A stretch of 61,502 nucleotides of DNA from Anaerobutyricum stercoris (GCA_019116455.1 DXBR01000056.1:1-61502), one strand, 5' to 3'. Positions 25,903 through 34,777 are shown, counted from the first letter of the stretch. The notes: a model not told the origin generated them from the letters alone. A program made the numbers and translations.

Positions 25903-26397
25903 CTATTTTTTTAAACGTCCACGTTTTTCGTAGATGTCTGCAGCTTCTTTAACGAAGTTACCACAAACAGTAGCGCCATACTGGTTGATTAACTCATCAC
26001 CGATAGCATATAACTCTGCTTTTGTGGAACGATAAGGTCTTAATGCATTGTAAATCTCAAGAAGTCTTGCATCTGGTACAGGGATTAACTCACCAGCTCT
26101 TCTTAAGTTTACTGCGAAGAATCCACGTCCTGCAGATTCAGCAACCTGAGCCTGTAATTCCAGAGTTTCTTTTGTAATACGGAAATCCTTAGCGTCTAAG
26201 GTACCATCGATAACGCCCTGTAATGTTAATTCATCCAGAGATTTACCTGATGCACTCTTGATCAACTCAGGTCTTTTTTCTCCGATAGGGTAATCTTCAA
26301 CAGTTACTTTGCCTTCGCATTCGCAAGCTGCTGCAGAACCCTGCATGTTTTTAAGCACTTCCTGCATAATCTGTCTTACTAATAATTCCTGATCCAC
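25903..26397 (-). CDS. pduE: Diol dehydratase small subunit PduE
   Basis: 164 residues from a GTG at 26397, eight bases after GGAGG; a GTG three codons earlier overlaps the box. The N-terminal helix (QELLVRQIMQEVLKNM) looks like an encapsulation peptide. The body has SASGKSLDELTLQGV, AKDFRITKETLELQA and ARLLEIYNALRPYRS, all typical of the gamma subunit. It is part of the alpha2beta2gamma2 AdoCbl-dependent enzyme. Confidence 0.94.
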   Translation of the reverse strand: MDQELLVRQIMQEVLKNMQGSAAACECEGKVTVEDYPIGEKRPELIKSASGKSLDELTLQGVIDGTLDAKDFRITKETLELQAQVAESAGRGFFAVNLRRAGELIPVPDARLLEIYNALRPYRSTKAELYAIGDELINQYGATVCGNFVKEAADIYEKRGRLKK

Positions 26398-26412
26398 GAT
26401 TGACACCTCCGT

Positions 26413-27057
26413 TTATTTAAATTCAACTTTAAGAGCTTTAGGAGCTTTATTTCTGTCAGCATGCTCTGTCTCTTTGATGTGCAGAACAGCGGATAAAGCC
26501 TGGTATTTCGGTCTTGCCATCTGATCATTTCTTACCGGTACAGGGTTTGGAGATTCGCCTTTTGCATATTTAGCAGCGTTCTTACCAATTGCTCTGTATG
26601 TTTCAAGGTCAATCAGAGGGCACTGAGGGAATAATTCCAGGTTAGACAGCGGTGGGAGGTCTTTCTGATGGATTACAGTAGTACCTTTGGACTGAATACC
26701 AATACCAATGCCTGATCCAGATAACTCTGCTGCATCATGAGCTACGAATGATACGTCAGATGTTCTGTAAACTTTAACGATACGGCAAGCAACGCCTTCT
26801 TCCTCAAGACCAGCCATGATCTCTTTGATGATAGCTGCGTGAGGAATACCAACGATATTCTTTGTCTGGGAAGCGCCAAAAGCAGGAGCAACACCTAAAA
26901 CAACTTCGTTAGGGTTTGTACCTTTCTGAGCATCGCCAACTTCTGTGATGGTCATGCCTTCGGAACAGGACTCTTCAGCTGCTGCTGCGGAAGTAGCGTT
27001 CATTTCTTTGAGAACTTCAGCGATAACGCTTTTTAATAATCTTTCATCAATTGCCAT
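26413..27057 (-). CDS. pduD: Diol dehydratase medium subunit PduD
   Basis: 214 residues. Residues 1-18 (AIDERLLKSVIAEVLKEM) match the known PduD encapsulation peptide pattern, followed by an Ala/Ser/Glu linker. The body (EVVLGVAPAFGASQTKNIVGIPHAAI, ELSGSGIGIGIQSKGTTVIH) is the beta subunit that covers the cobalamin. The RBS is AAGGTG. Confidence 0.95.
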   Translation of the reverse strand: MAIDERLLKSVIAEVLKEMNATSAAAAEESCSEGMTITEVGDAQKGTNPNEVVLGVAPAFGASQTKNIVGIPHAAIIKEIMAGLEEEGVACRIVKVYRTSDVSFVAHDAAELSGSGIGIGIQSKGTTVIHQKDLPPLSNLELFPQCPLIDLETYRAIGKNAAKYAKGESPNPVPVRNDQMARPKYQALSAVLHIKETEHADRNKAPKALKVEFK

Positions 27058-27086
27058 TATAGTTCACCTTCCTTAAAATAGACTAA

Positions 27087-28751
27087 CTAATTAATCTTTG
27101 ACGGGTCAACAGCTGTACGAATGTTGCTGAGTTTTGCCCACAGTTCTGGGCTGATCTGGTAACCGGTCATAGGTCCTTCGTAGCAGTTCGGGCTGTTAAC
27201 AGCAGAAATTACGTGGAACTTATCATCAAGCATGGAAGCTGTATGTAAGTAGTCACCAACAACTTTAGCTTTCTGAATGTTGAAGATAGATTCTGCAACA
27301 TCTTCAAATCCGCCTTTGTAAAGAGCTTTAACGAAGTCAATACCTGTTACGCCGCGCTCAAGCATTTCTGTAGCAGCTTTAAGGTCAGCAACAACGTCAC
27401 GGTCAGGCATATCCTGTGATCCACGAGCGTATGTACCAGCTTCAACTTCTTCGTCAGTGATTTCAGGTAATCCTAATTCACGGAAGAGAGCCTGAATAGC
27501 TCTTGCAGCTTTATTACGAGCAGCAACAACTTCTTCTTCTGTAGCAGGAACAAGACCTGCGTCAACTTTTAAGTCACGCTGGATAACTACCCAGTCATCA
27601 TAGTCGTCTGCATCCCAGTTGGATCCAGCGAACATGTTATCATAGTTAGGTGTAGCAGAATATCCGGAACAGATGTAGTCAGTTCCCGGGATAAACTGAG
27701 GAATGGAACGAGCAACTCTACGAAGATCAGAATGTGTGAATGTCTGGTCGTTGGAAGATGCGTTCTCAAGGTCAAGCATAGCAGCAATTAAGTTCTCACA
27801 AGCGATGGCACGAACACCGCCAGGTACGGCAGCAGGTACACCAACACAAGATACGGAACCGTTCTGAGTTCCCTGAACACCAGCACCACGGGTAACACCA
27901 AGACATCTAGCCTCAAGGTAAAGCATGGATTTTCCTTCTGCCATACCCATCTGAACCTCAGAACCGGTACCGGATGTAAATCTCATCTTAACACCACGGG
28001 AAGCGTAGCAGGAAGCCAGGAATGCTTTGGACCATGGAGTATCGTCACCATCCATGAATACGTCTTCTGTTCCGTATACGGAAACTGTCTCAGCGTAAGC
28101 TGTGTAACCTCTCATACCAAGGTCAAGCTCTGTAGCCTCTTCTACAGCACACTGTGTAAGAATACCAGGACGTCCAACGTTGGCACCAAGCATGATAGCG
28201 ATAGCATTGAAAGGAGCGTAACGAACGATACCAACTGTTGTCTCCATCTCAGCGAAACCACGAACAGCTGCCTCAGCTGCGTCTGCTGCGATCTGGATCA
28301 TGTTGTCTTTTACGTTTGTAACGTGACACTGGTTAGCTGGTTTTAATCTACATCTCATCTTGGTAATACCCATCATTGTCTCAAGAACATTCAGGTTACC
28401 AACGATCTCTACTAATTTAGCAGGTGTAACTGCTGTTGTGTATTTCAGACACTCAGCTCTGTTTACGTTGATGTCAACGAGCATACGAGCGATTTCCAGA
28501 GAATCTTTAGCCATAGCTTCCTCTGCGAAATCAAGGTTAATAGCGTATTTAGCGATGAAAGCATCGAGCATATCGAACTCGTCTTTTGTTTTTCCATCCA
28601 TCTCTACTACTTCGCCGTTCTCGATCTTGATAGAAGGAGTAGGGTCATATGGGCTGTTCATCGCAATAAATCCAACTTCTGGCCACTCTAAAGCGTAGCC
28701 GTCCTGATTAACAGGTCTTTGATCTAAATATTCAAAACGTTTACTTCTCAC
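27087..28751 (-). CDS. pduC: AdoCbl-dependent propanediol (or glycerol) dehydratase large subunit PduC
   Basis: 554 residues from a GTG at 28751, the same length as Salmonella PduC and with the same VRSKRFE start; an upstream TTG lacks support. Conserved stretches are QDGYALEWPEVGFIAM, HVTNVKDN, TVGIVRYAPFNAIA, YAETVSVYGTE and CASSNDQ-like ASSNDQTFTHSD. It catalyses radical dehydration of 1,2-propanediol to propionaldehyde or of glycerol to 3-hydroxypropionaldehyde; sequence alone does not rank the two. A codon bias stronger than that of its neighbours suggests high expression. Confidence 0.96.
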   Translation of the reverse strand: MRSKRFEYLDQRPVNQDGYALEWPEVGFIAMNSPYDPTPSIKIENGEVVEMDGKTKDEFDMLDAFIAKYAINLDFAEEAMAKDSLEIARMLVDINVNRAECLKYTTAVTPAKLVEIVGNLNVLETMMGITKMRCRLKPANQCHVTNVKDNMIQIAADAAEAAVRGFAEMETTVGIVRYAPFNAIAIMLGANVGRPGILTQCAVEEATELDLGMRGYTAYAETVSVYGTEDVFMDGDDTPWSKAFLASCYASRGVKMRFTSGTGSEVQMGMAEGKSMLYLEARCLGVTRGAGVQGTQNGSVSCVGVPAAVPGGVRAIACENLIAAMLDLENASSNDQTFTHSDLRRVARSIPQFIPGTDYICSGYSATPNYDNMFAGSNWDADDYDDWVVIQRDLKVDAGLVPATEEEVVAARNKAARAIQALFRELGLPEITDEEVEAGTYARGSQDMPDRDVVADLKAATEMLERGVTGIDFVKALYKGGFEDVAESIFNIQKAKVVGDYLHTASMLDDKFHVISAVNSPNCYEGPMTGYQISPELWAKLSNIRTAVDPSKIN

Positions 28752-28812
28752 GGTCTCAACACCTCTCAATTTCTCAATTAAACTTTCTTCTATACTATTT
28801 AACAGAAGCTCC

Positions 28813-28852
28813 GATATCTGTCTGTCCGTTCATAATTATGTATACAGATATC
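28813..28852 (-). promoter_or_regulatory. Hairpin in the pduB-pduC gap
   Basis: GATATCTGT (28813-28821) pairs perfectly with ACAGATATC (28844-28852) in a 167-base non-coding gap. It has no T tract. It shares a TGTCTGTC sequence with the pduA leader hairpin. Confidence 0.45.
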
Positions 28853-28918
28853 ACATTTACTTGTTACCTCACGCGTCTCTCATCCCGCATAAGGATCATT
28901 AAAAATCAAAGCGTTATC

Positions 28919-29746
28919 TTAGATATAAGGAACAGTAGTGGATTCCAGCGGCTCGTTCGGCTCTAAAGCTTTCAGTAACTGTTTTCCAACTTCTCTTGCG
29001 CCGATGATAGCCTGTCTAACTGCACCTGAATCTCCAGTAAAGAAGAAGTTAACCTCGTTGGAGAAGGATGTTCCGCCGTTACCTGGGGTAGCGATAGCGA
29101 TAGGATCAATTGTAGCAGTCTTAGCAGCTGTATCCGCTAATACAACACCGATACCAGCAGGAGCACCTACGGTGATACCGAATGCTTTACCAACAACAGC
29201 GCCGAATGCTTTCTCTAAGCAGTAGGAAGCACGTGCTGTGTACTGGAACTCCAGATGTCCAGCGGAGTTGCCGTATACATCACCCATCTGTTTCTCAACA
29301 AAGCTTAATGCAACCTCTACAGCTCTTCTTGCATCGGATACGTCCTCAGCACCGAAGATTGTTAAGGAACCATGTCCAGCGCCGCCTTCTGTATCTCTTG
29401 GGCACTCGCAAAGAACAATCTCAGTATTTGTAGCTTTTACAGCTTCGTCACATGCAAAAATCTGTGGGCCTGCACCAACACGGTCGGAAATAATACCGAT
29501 AGAACGGTATTTAGGATCGATTTTCAGTAATTCATGAACGCTGTAGTCAAGGTTAGCAATAACAAGACCGATTGTATGGCCTAATGCTGTTCCAACATAC
29601 TCTGTTAATCCGCAAAGATCTTCGTTGATTCCCTTAGGTGTTGGAGCTGCGATAGTTGTATCATTAGCGAAAGCACTTTCAGCCTGAGTGCCACCCATTT
29701 TTTTCATAACTTCGTCCATGATTTTAGCCATCATTTCATCTTTCAT
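28919..29746 (-). CDS. pduB: BMC-T shell protein PduB
   Basis: 275 residues with two BMC domains (TALGHTIGLVIANLDY, ASYCLEKAFGAVVG). The N-terminus (DEMMAKIMDEVMKKM) is an amphipathic helix that in PduB links the shell to the enzyme core. The trimeric pore may gate glycerol or the diol. RBS GGAGG. A shorter PduB-prime could start inside, as in Salmonella, but no decisive internal RBS was found. Confidence 0.95.
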   Translation of the reverse strand: MKDEMMAKIMDEVMKKMGGTQAESAFANDTTIAAPTPKGINEDLCGLTEYVGTALGHTIGLVIANLDYSVHELLKIDPKYRSIGIISDRVGAGPQIFACDEAVKATNTEIVLCECPRDTEGGAGHGSLTIFGAEDVSDARRAVEVALSFVEKQMGDVYGNSAGHLEFQYTARASYCLEKAFGAVVGKAFGITVGAPAGIGVVLADTAAKTATIDPIAIATPGNGGTSFSNEVNFFFTGDSGAVRQAIIGAREVGKQLLKALEPNEPLESTTVPYI

Positions 29747-29789
29747 TGAATTATACCTCCATTAATAATTGATCAGACTAGGACTAAAC

Positions 29790-30062
29790 TTATTGTGGTA
29801 AGATTTTTTCTACGTCTGTATGTGGTCTTGGGATTACATGGCTGGATACAACAGTACCTACTTTGTCAGCAGCAACAGTACCTGCATCAACAGATGCTTT
29901 AACAGCTCCTACATCACCTCTAACCATAACAGTAACTAAACCAGATCCGATTTTTTCATATCCCACCAGTGTTACGTTTGCTGATTTAACCATGGAATCG
30001 GCTGCTTCGATTGCGCCAACCAAACCTTTGGTCTCAATCATTCCTAAAGCTTCTTTCTGCAT
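29790..30062 (-). CDS. pduA: BMC-H shell protein PduA
   Basis: 90 residues, a single BMC domain: EALGMIETKGLVGAIEAADSMVKSANVTLVGYEKIGSGLVTVMVRGDVGAVKAS-type sequence, ending VIPRPHTDVE. It is the main hexagonal facet tile and the first gene of the main operon, with AAGGAGG before the ATG. No separate PduJ is found, so this is the only plain BMC-H in the locus. Confidence 0.95.
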   Translation of the reverse strand: MQKEALGMIETKGLVGAIEAADSMVKSANVTLVGYEKIGSGLVTVMVRGDVGAVKASVDAGTVAADKVGTVVSSHVIPRPHTDVEKILPQ

Positions 30063-30087
30063 AATTGACCTCCTTATAAAAATTCTT

Positions 30088-30222
30088 GTCTGTCTGGATA
30101 GGACAGACTACCTTTGGTTGATTTACAGGATAGTATCATTATATAGCAACTTTCACAAAATTACTTGGCGTTTTCCTATAATTTTTAGCCTTTAAATATA
30201 TATAATATTCTGAAAGCCAAAC
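30088..30222 (-). promoter_or_regulatory. pduA promoter, 5-prime leader hairpin and candidate activator sites
   Basis: On the minus strand TATAAT lies at 30138-30143 with no recognisable -35 at 17 bases. Upstream are TTTAAAGGCTAA (within 30181-30196) and GTTTGGCT (within 30212-30222), similar to a sequence before pduU. Between the promoter and the RBS the leader has a perfect seven-base stem, GTCTGTC (30088-30094) with GACAGAC (30102-30108). A weak -35 fits control by the adjacent AraC-type regulator. No cobalamin riboswitch was recognised. Confidence 0.5.
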
Positions 30223-30288
30223 TTCGACATGATACTTTGTTGACATTTTTTCACCTGCACTGCAAAACAATTCCGTATGATATGTCTA

Positions 30289-31443
30289 TTATTTTGCAAT
30301 GTGGTCAAGAATCTTGTTGACGTCGTCCGCCGTAACCTTTCTCGGGTTAGCCTGGGTGCATGCGTCTGCCAGAGCCCGGCGTACGATCTCGTCTCTGTTA
30401 GCCTCAAACTCCTCGAGGGTAACGCCACATTCTGTGATACACATCGGACGGTCCATGTATTTCAGAAGACGGTTGATCTCTGAAATCAGGTTGGACACAC
30501 CCACCTTAACTGTCGGCGCCGGCAGCCCTACGATACGGGCAAGCTTCTGGTATTTTTTTGCCGAATCATTGCTGTGTTTTGCCGCTTCTCTGTCCATATC
30601 CGCATTGAAATAGATGACATGCGGAAGCACAAGCGCGTTGGCACGGCCGTGAGGAATGTGGAAAATAGCTCCAAGTGCATGAGCGATACCATGGTTCAGT
30701 CCCAGATTAACAAGGCTGAACGCCATTCCCGCCAGGCAGGATGCCCTGTGCATTTTGTCTCTAGCCTTGATATCATACCCGTTGCGGTATGCCTTCGGCA
30801 GATATTCAAAAGCCAGCTCCATAGCTTTTTCCGCCAGGCAGTCAGAACAGTCGCTGGCTGTCTCGGACACATACGCCTCAATGGCGTGGGTAATTACGTC
30901 CATGCCGGTATCCGCCGTGATAAATGGCGGCGCTGATTTGACCAGTTCCGGATCGAGGATCGCGATATCCGGCATCAGGCTCTCGTCGATAAGAGGGATC
31001 TTCACGCCGGTTTTGGAATCGGTAACCACCGCAAACTGCGTCACCTCAGAACCTGTGCCGCTGGTGGTCGGAAGGGCAATCAGCTTAATCTTCTTTGTGC
31101 TCTCCGGATTCTGTGCAAGTTCAATCTTTCTCGCCATGAAAACGATGGCCTTCGCCGCGTCTATGGAAGAACCTCCTCCCAGCGCGACAACCACGTCGCA
31201 GTCCTTGTCCTGAAGGAAATCGATTCCTCTCTCGATCAAATCCATCGGCGGGTCAGGAATTACCTCGTCAAATACGGAAACTGAATTACAGTTTGACAAC
31301 TTTTTAAGGATAATGTCAGCCATCCCCGAATCCACCATGAACTTGTCCGTGATAAGAACCGCGTTCTCATCCTTCTCTTCAAGCAGAGCGTCAATGGCAT
31401 CCTCACTGAAAAGCACTTCAGTGGAAAGCTTAAACCGTTTCAT
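30289..31443 (-). CDS. pduQ: Iron-dependent alcohol dehydrogenase PduQ
   Basis: 384 residues. GGGSSIDAAKA is the NAD-binding motif. The metal ligands are in DVITHAIEAY, NHGIAHALGAIFHIPHG and nearby residues, as in group III iron alcohol dehydrogenases. It reduces propionaldehyde to propanol and regenerates NAD+ for PduP. It overlaps the response regulator gene by 14 bases and so belongs to the regulatory unit. It is 226 bases upstream of pduA. Confidence 0.92.
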   Translation of the reverse strand: MKRFKLSTEVLFSEDAIDALLEEKDENAVLITDKFMVDSGMADIILKKLSNCNSVSVFDEVIPDPPMDLIERGIDFLQDKDCDVVVALGGGSSIDAAKAIVFMARKIELAQNPESTKKIKLIALPTTSGTGSEVTQFAVVTDSKTGVKIPLIDESLMPDIAILDPELVKSAPPFITADTGMDVITHAIEAYVSETASDCSDCLAEKAMELAFEYLPKAYRNGYDIKARDKMHRASCLAGMAFSLVNLGLNHGIAHALGAIFHIPHGRANALVLPHVIYFNADMDREAAKHSNDSAKKYQKLARIVGLPAPTVKVGVSNLISEINRLLKYMDRPMCITECGVTLEEFEANRDEIVRRALADACTQANPRKVTADDVNKILDHIAK

Positions 31444-32497
31444 TTTCCTCCTCCTTTCTTACTCTGTATTTTTCTCTATACTCAGACGGCGTCAATCCGG
31501 TTTTCTTTTTGAAAGCCTTGCTGAAATAATTCGCTTCATTGTACGCCAGATCCAAGGCAATATTAAGCACCGGTATATCGGTGTTCACAAGCATCTCCTT
31601 CGCCAGATCCATTTTGCGGTCTGTAACGTAGGTGATGAAATTCACCCCCATCTCTTTCTTGAAGATCTTGCTGAGATAGTAGGTGCTGATGTTGACGTGG
31701 TTGGCCACGTCCTCCAGGCTGATGCCCCGCTTTAAGTTTCTCTCTATGTAGTCCACGACGGACTTCATGCCGCCGTCGGACAGCTTCCCTTTGATGTTCA
31801 TCTTATCAAAGAGAATATCAACCATCTTTACAACTTCATTGTAGGCATCATGTTTATTATTATAAAGCAGATATTTGATCTTAAGCTTCTCCATCTGCAT
31901 TACAAGCTCGTTGGTATCACTGATATTGAGCTCCTCCGCGGTACGCACGATCATCTTTGCCAGATCCTGCAGCCGCTTGGAGATCACATTAACATCGTGA
32001 TGTTCTAAATATAACTGGTCAATGTACTCTCTTAAAAGGTCTACAGTAGCTTTGTAAGAGCATTTTCTTAGTTCGACCTCAAGCTTTGACAACAATTTAT
32101 TACTCTTATCGGTCTGAGGGCCTTCCCCAAGCCTTCCTGCGAAAGCCTTCACGGATTCAAGCAGCACCTCTTTACGGATAGGTTTCAGCAGAAAATCATC
32201 CACCTTCAGCTTAATCGCTTTGTGGGCGATATTAAAATCATCGTAGGCGGTGGTGATGATGATCACCGCCTGAGGCAGTTTCTTTCTGGCATATTTGATA
32301 ACTTCCATGCCGTCGATACCAGGTATATTAATATCCACCAGAATAAGATTGATGTCACAATTTCCAATCATCTCCACGGCCTCGTACCCGCTTTTTGCCT
32401 CTCCGACGATCTCCACATCCGGCAGGTTCTCCTCCAGGAAGATCTTCATCGAGGTTCTCTCCAGTTCTTCGTCTTCCACTATTAAAATACGGTACAA
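31430..32497 (-). CDS. AraC-type response regulator (YesN family)
   Basis: 355 residues. The receiver domain has Asp55 (LILVDINIPG) as phosphoacceptor, the acidic pocket VEDEE, and Lys in LLKPIRK. The C-terminal ~100 residues hold two AraC helix-turn-helix units (LEDVANHVNISTYYLSKIF and LNIALDLAYNEANYFSKAF). The start is TTG at 32497 behind AAAGGCGG. It follows the histidine kinase by 15 bases and is the likely activator of the pdu promoters. Confidence 0.92.
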   Translation of the reverse strand: MYRILIVEDEELERTSMKIFLEENLPDVEIVGEAKSGYEAVEMIGNCDINLILVDINIPGIDGMEVIKYARKKLPQAVIIITTAYDDFNIAHKAIKLKVDDFLLKPIRKEVLLESVKAFAGRLGEGPQTDKSNKLLSKLEVELRKCSYKATVDLLREYIDQLYLEHHDVNVISKRLQDLAKMIVRTAEELNISDTNELVMQMEKLKIKYLLYNNKHDAYNEVVKMVDILFDKMNIKGKLSDGGMKSVVDYIERNLKRGISLEDVANHVNISTYYLSKIFKKEMGVNFITYVTDRKMDLAKEMLVNTDIPVLNIALDLAYNEANYFSKAFKKKTGLTPSEYREKYRVRKEEENETV

Positions 32498-32512
32498 AAT
32501 GACACCGCCTTT

Positions 32513-33763
32513 CTACTGATTTTTCAACGGCACTTTAATGGTCACCTTCGTCCCCATGGACGGCTTGTTCTCGCTCTCGATCATGAGGGCATATTCATGC
32601 CCGAAATGATTGATCAGACGGCTGTTGATATTATAAATCCCCACGGCTCCTTCTTTTTCATTCTTGTAGGCGTCTCCCCGGAGAATACTGGTGATCTTCT
32701 CCGGCGCGATCCCGTCGCCGTCATCTATGATATCCACATACAGATCTTTATCTTCCCTGTGGGCTTTCACCTGAATCATGCCGCCGGACGCCCGGTTCTC
32801 CACCGCATGTTTGATGGAATTCTCCACGATGGTTGTCACTGACAGGAACGGCAGCTTCACCGTATAATATTCTTCCGGCACATCGATGCTGTACTGCATC
32901 CTGCTTCCCAGACGGATCTTCTGTATTTTCAGATAATTGACCACATAACCAATCTCATCACCCAGAGAACTCAGCGGCTGGCTGCTTTTGCGCAGAATAT
33001 ACCGCATCATATCAGAAAACGCATAGACCACATCTTCCGTCATCTTGGCATTTTCAAAAAATGCCAGGCGGCCGATGGTATTAAGCACATTAAAAAGAAA
33101 ATGCGGATTAATCTGGTAGTGCAGAGCTTTAAGCTCTATCTCGCGCAGAGCCTTTTCCATCTCAATGCGCAGCTTCTCCTCCTTGATGAGCTTCAGATCC
33201 TTCTCCCGCAGCTCCGCATCCACCTTGTTGGCGTACTGTTTCTCCACGGAATAATTGTAGCTGTCGCAGAGAATCTGCGCCACCGCCAGTATTTTTTCCG
33301 CCGACATGACCGCCACCTGTTTATAAAGCTTCATGAGCTCTTCATTTTCCTGCCATCCCTCGCTGGCAGGCGTAATCGGCCTCAGATCCTGAAAATCTGT
33401 ACTGGTCACCTGTCCGGCAAGGATCGCTCCCACATACTGTCCCTTTATCATGATCGGAATCGCAAAGTCGATCAATCCGGCGTGGCAGATATAGGCATAC
33501 GCTTTCCCGATTCTCTTGGCCTTTCTTCCTCCGCAGGCGTCACAGTAGTGGCACCTCTCCCTGAACTCGTCTATCTCCCGCAGTTTTTCACAAAAAGGAG
33601 TGAAATTACTGTATTCTGTTATCGGCGTTCCGTTACAGTCTACACTGACAAACGCAAGATTGGTCGCCTTCGCCCAATTATCCTGCAAATTCTGCAGCTC
33701 TTTCACATCTATGACATCTTCAATATAAATATTATTTCTATCTGCCAACGATCTGTCCTCCAT
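32513..33763 (-). CDS. PocR-domain sensor histidine kinase (LytS-type kinase module)
   Basis: 416 residues without membrane helices, so a cytosolic sensor. Residues about 20-170 form a PocR domain with Cys71, Cys74, Cys77 and the Cys93-His94 pair. A coiled-coil follows (about 180-215), then the His_kinase motif YQINPHFLFN (His221) and an ATPase domain (VENSIKHAVENR, DIIDDGDGI). PocR domains sense 1,2-propanediol in Salmonella. The ATG at 33763 has no RBS; a TTG at 33748 has GGAGG eight bases before it and may be the true start. Confidence 0.9.
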   Translation of the reverse strand: MEDRSLADRNNIYIEDVIDVKELQNLQDNWAKATNLAFVSVDCNGTPITEYSNFTPFCEKLREIDEFRERCHYCDACGGRKAKRIGKAYAYICHAGLIDFAIPIMIKGQYVGAILAGQVTSTDFQDLRPITPASEGWQENEELMKLYKQVAVMSAEKILAVAQILCDSYNYSVEKQYANKVDAELREKDLKLIKEEKLRIEMEKALREIELKALHYQINPHFLFNVLNTIGRLAFFENAKMTEDVVYAFSDMMRYILRKSSQPLSSLGDEIGYVVNYLKIQKIRLGSRMQYSIDVPEEYYTVKLPFLSVTTIVENSIKHAVENRASGGMIQVKAHREDKDLYVDIIDDGDGIAPEKITSILRGDAYKNEKEGAVGIYNINSRLINHFGHEYALMIESENKPSMGTKVTIKVPLKNQ

Positions 33764-33796
33764 CCACTGTAGTCACTTCACAAAACCCGGCAAGCT

Positions 33797-34459
33797 TTAC
33801 TGATACCGCTTTCTTCTCCCCTTTTTCATCAAATACTGATACGCCCTCTCCGCACAGGCGCAGGCATCCTCCGTATAGCAGTCGGCGCCGATCTTTCTCG
33901 CCTGCTGCTCATCCAGAAAATATCCGCCCACCATAAAATACACCCGATTGCGAATGCCCCTGTCTTCAAATGCTTCCACAACCGCACGCATATCTTCCCC
34001 TGATTTGGATAATATTCCACTCATACATACGATCTGCGCCCGGCTGGCAATGGCCTCGTCCACAAACCGCCGGGGAGAAACGTCCACTCCCAGATCGACA
34101 ACATGAATATTCTTACTTTCCATCATCATCTTCACAAGATTCTTTCCAATGTCATGCATATCGCCCTTTACTGTACCGAGAACAACCGTGCCCACCTCTT
34201 TGGAATTGCTGCTGCCGGTATAGCTTCTGAGCGACTGCACCCCCTTGTCAAGCGCTCTTGTGACACTTAATATCTCCGGGACTCCTACTTCTTCCCGTCG
34301 GAACTTCTCCGCAATCTGTCCCATTCCCGCCAGAAATCCGTCTTCCAGAATGCTCTGGGCGGAAATTCCTTCTTCCAGCGCCATTTTAACCAGGTCTGTC
34401 ACCCGCTTACCCTGTCCTTTTTTCAGGGAATCAATAATCTCATCAATAATCGCGCTCAT
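33797..34459 (-). CDS. Methyltransferase-type corrinoid (B12-binding) protein
   Basis: 220 residues from the ATG at 34459, which has GGAGGAGA directly upstream. Residues 1-85 are the helical cap domain and residues 88-215 the Rossmann-like B12 domain, with the ligand motif DMHDIG (Asp100, His102, Gly105), the SG pair (147-148) and the GG pair (178-179). This family carries corrinoids for MtaB/MttB-type methyltransferases, but no methyltransferase or reactivase gene is nearby. It is the first gene of a unit with a PocR kinase and its regulator. A role as corrinoid store or B12-status sensor is inference. Confidence 0.88.
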   Translation of the reverse strand: MSAIIDEIIDSLKKGQGKRVTDLVKMALEEGISAQSILEDGFLAGMGQIAEKFRREEVGVPEILSVTRALDKGVQSLRSYTGSSNSKEVGTVVLGTVKGDMHDIGKNLVKMMMESKNIHVVDLGVDVSPRRFVDEAIASRAQIVCMSGILSKSGEDMRAVVEAFEDRGIRNRVYFMVGGYFLDEQQARKIGADCYTEDACACAERAYQYLMKKGRRKRYQ

Positions 34460-34777
34460 TTCTCTCCTCCACGCATCAAAGGACTCATTTATCCTTATTC
34501 TATACTTTTTTGCATGAAAAAGCAAATTATTATCGTATATTTTACAATCTTTTTTAATTATCCAAAATATTCCACAACTTTTCCTGGTAGAATACGACTA
34601 ATTTTATTCAAGAAATAGATAGCTTCTGGCAAAAAAAGAAAAGAAACCGGAGAAAATGGTTCTCACGGTAAATATTTACCTGATTTTTCATTTTCTCTCG
34701 GTTTCTTTACAATAAACTACAGTATTTTATTGTTTCTTATAACCGTATACCGGCATTCTGTCTCATTACAAAAAGTA
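34460..34777. terminator. 318-base gap: glgP terminator with nested palindrome and control-operon promoter region
   Basis: The glgP terminator (34640-34708, minus strand) has a long A/T-rich stem whose outer arms are AAGAAACCG and CGGTTTCTT and inner arms AGAAAATG and CATTTTCT. Its loop contains the perfect 14-base palindrome GGTAAATATTTACC (34667-34680). A T-rich tract follows on the minus strand. The remaining ~110 bases must hold the promoter of the corrinoid gene; no clear -35/-10 pair was found. Confidence 0.75.

Noticed and set aside
30063..30288. Possible cobalamin riboswitch or ANTAR hairpins before pduA
   Set aside because: No B12-box-like sequence was recognised, and the leader hairpin loop does not match the ANTAR hexaloop rule. 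The same holds for the region upstream of the corrinoid gene. A covariance-model scan would settle it.
12032..34459. Reading the locus as an ethanolamine (eut) or choline compartment because of EutJ, EutP-like and EutS-like proteins
   Set aside because: No eutBC lyase or glycyl-radical enzyme is present, while a full PduCDE-GH set is. The EutS/EutP-like proteins are closer to PduU and PduV.
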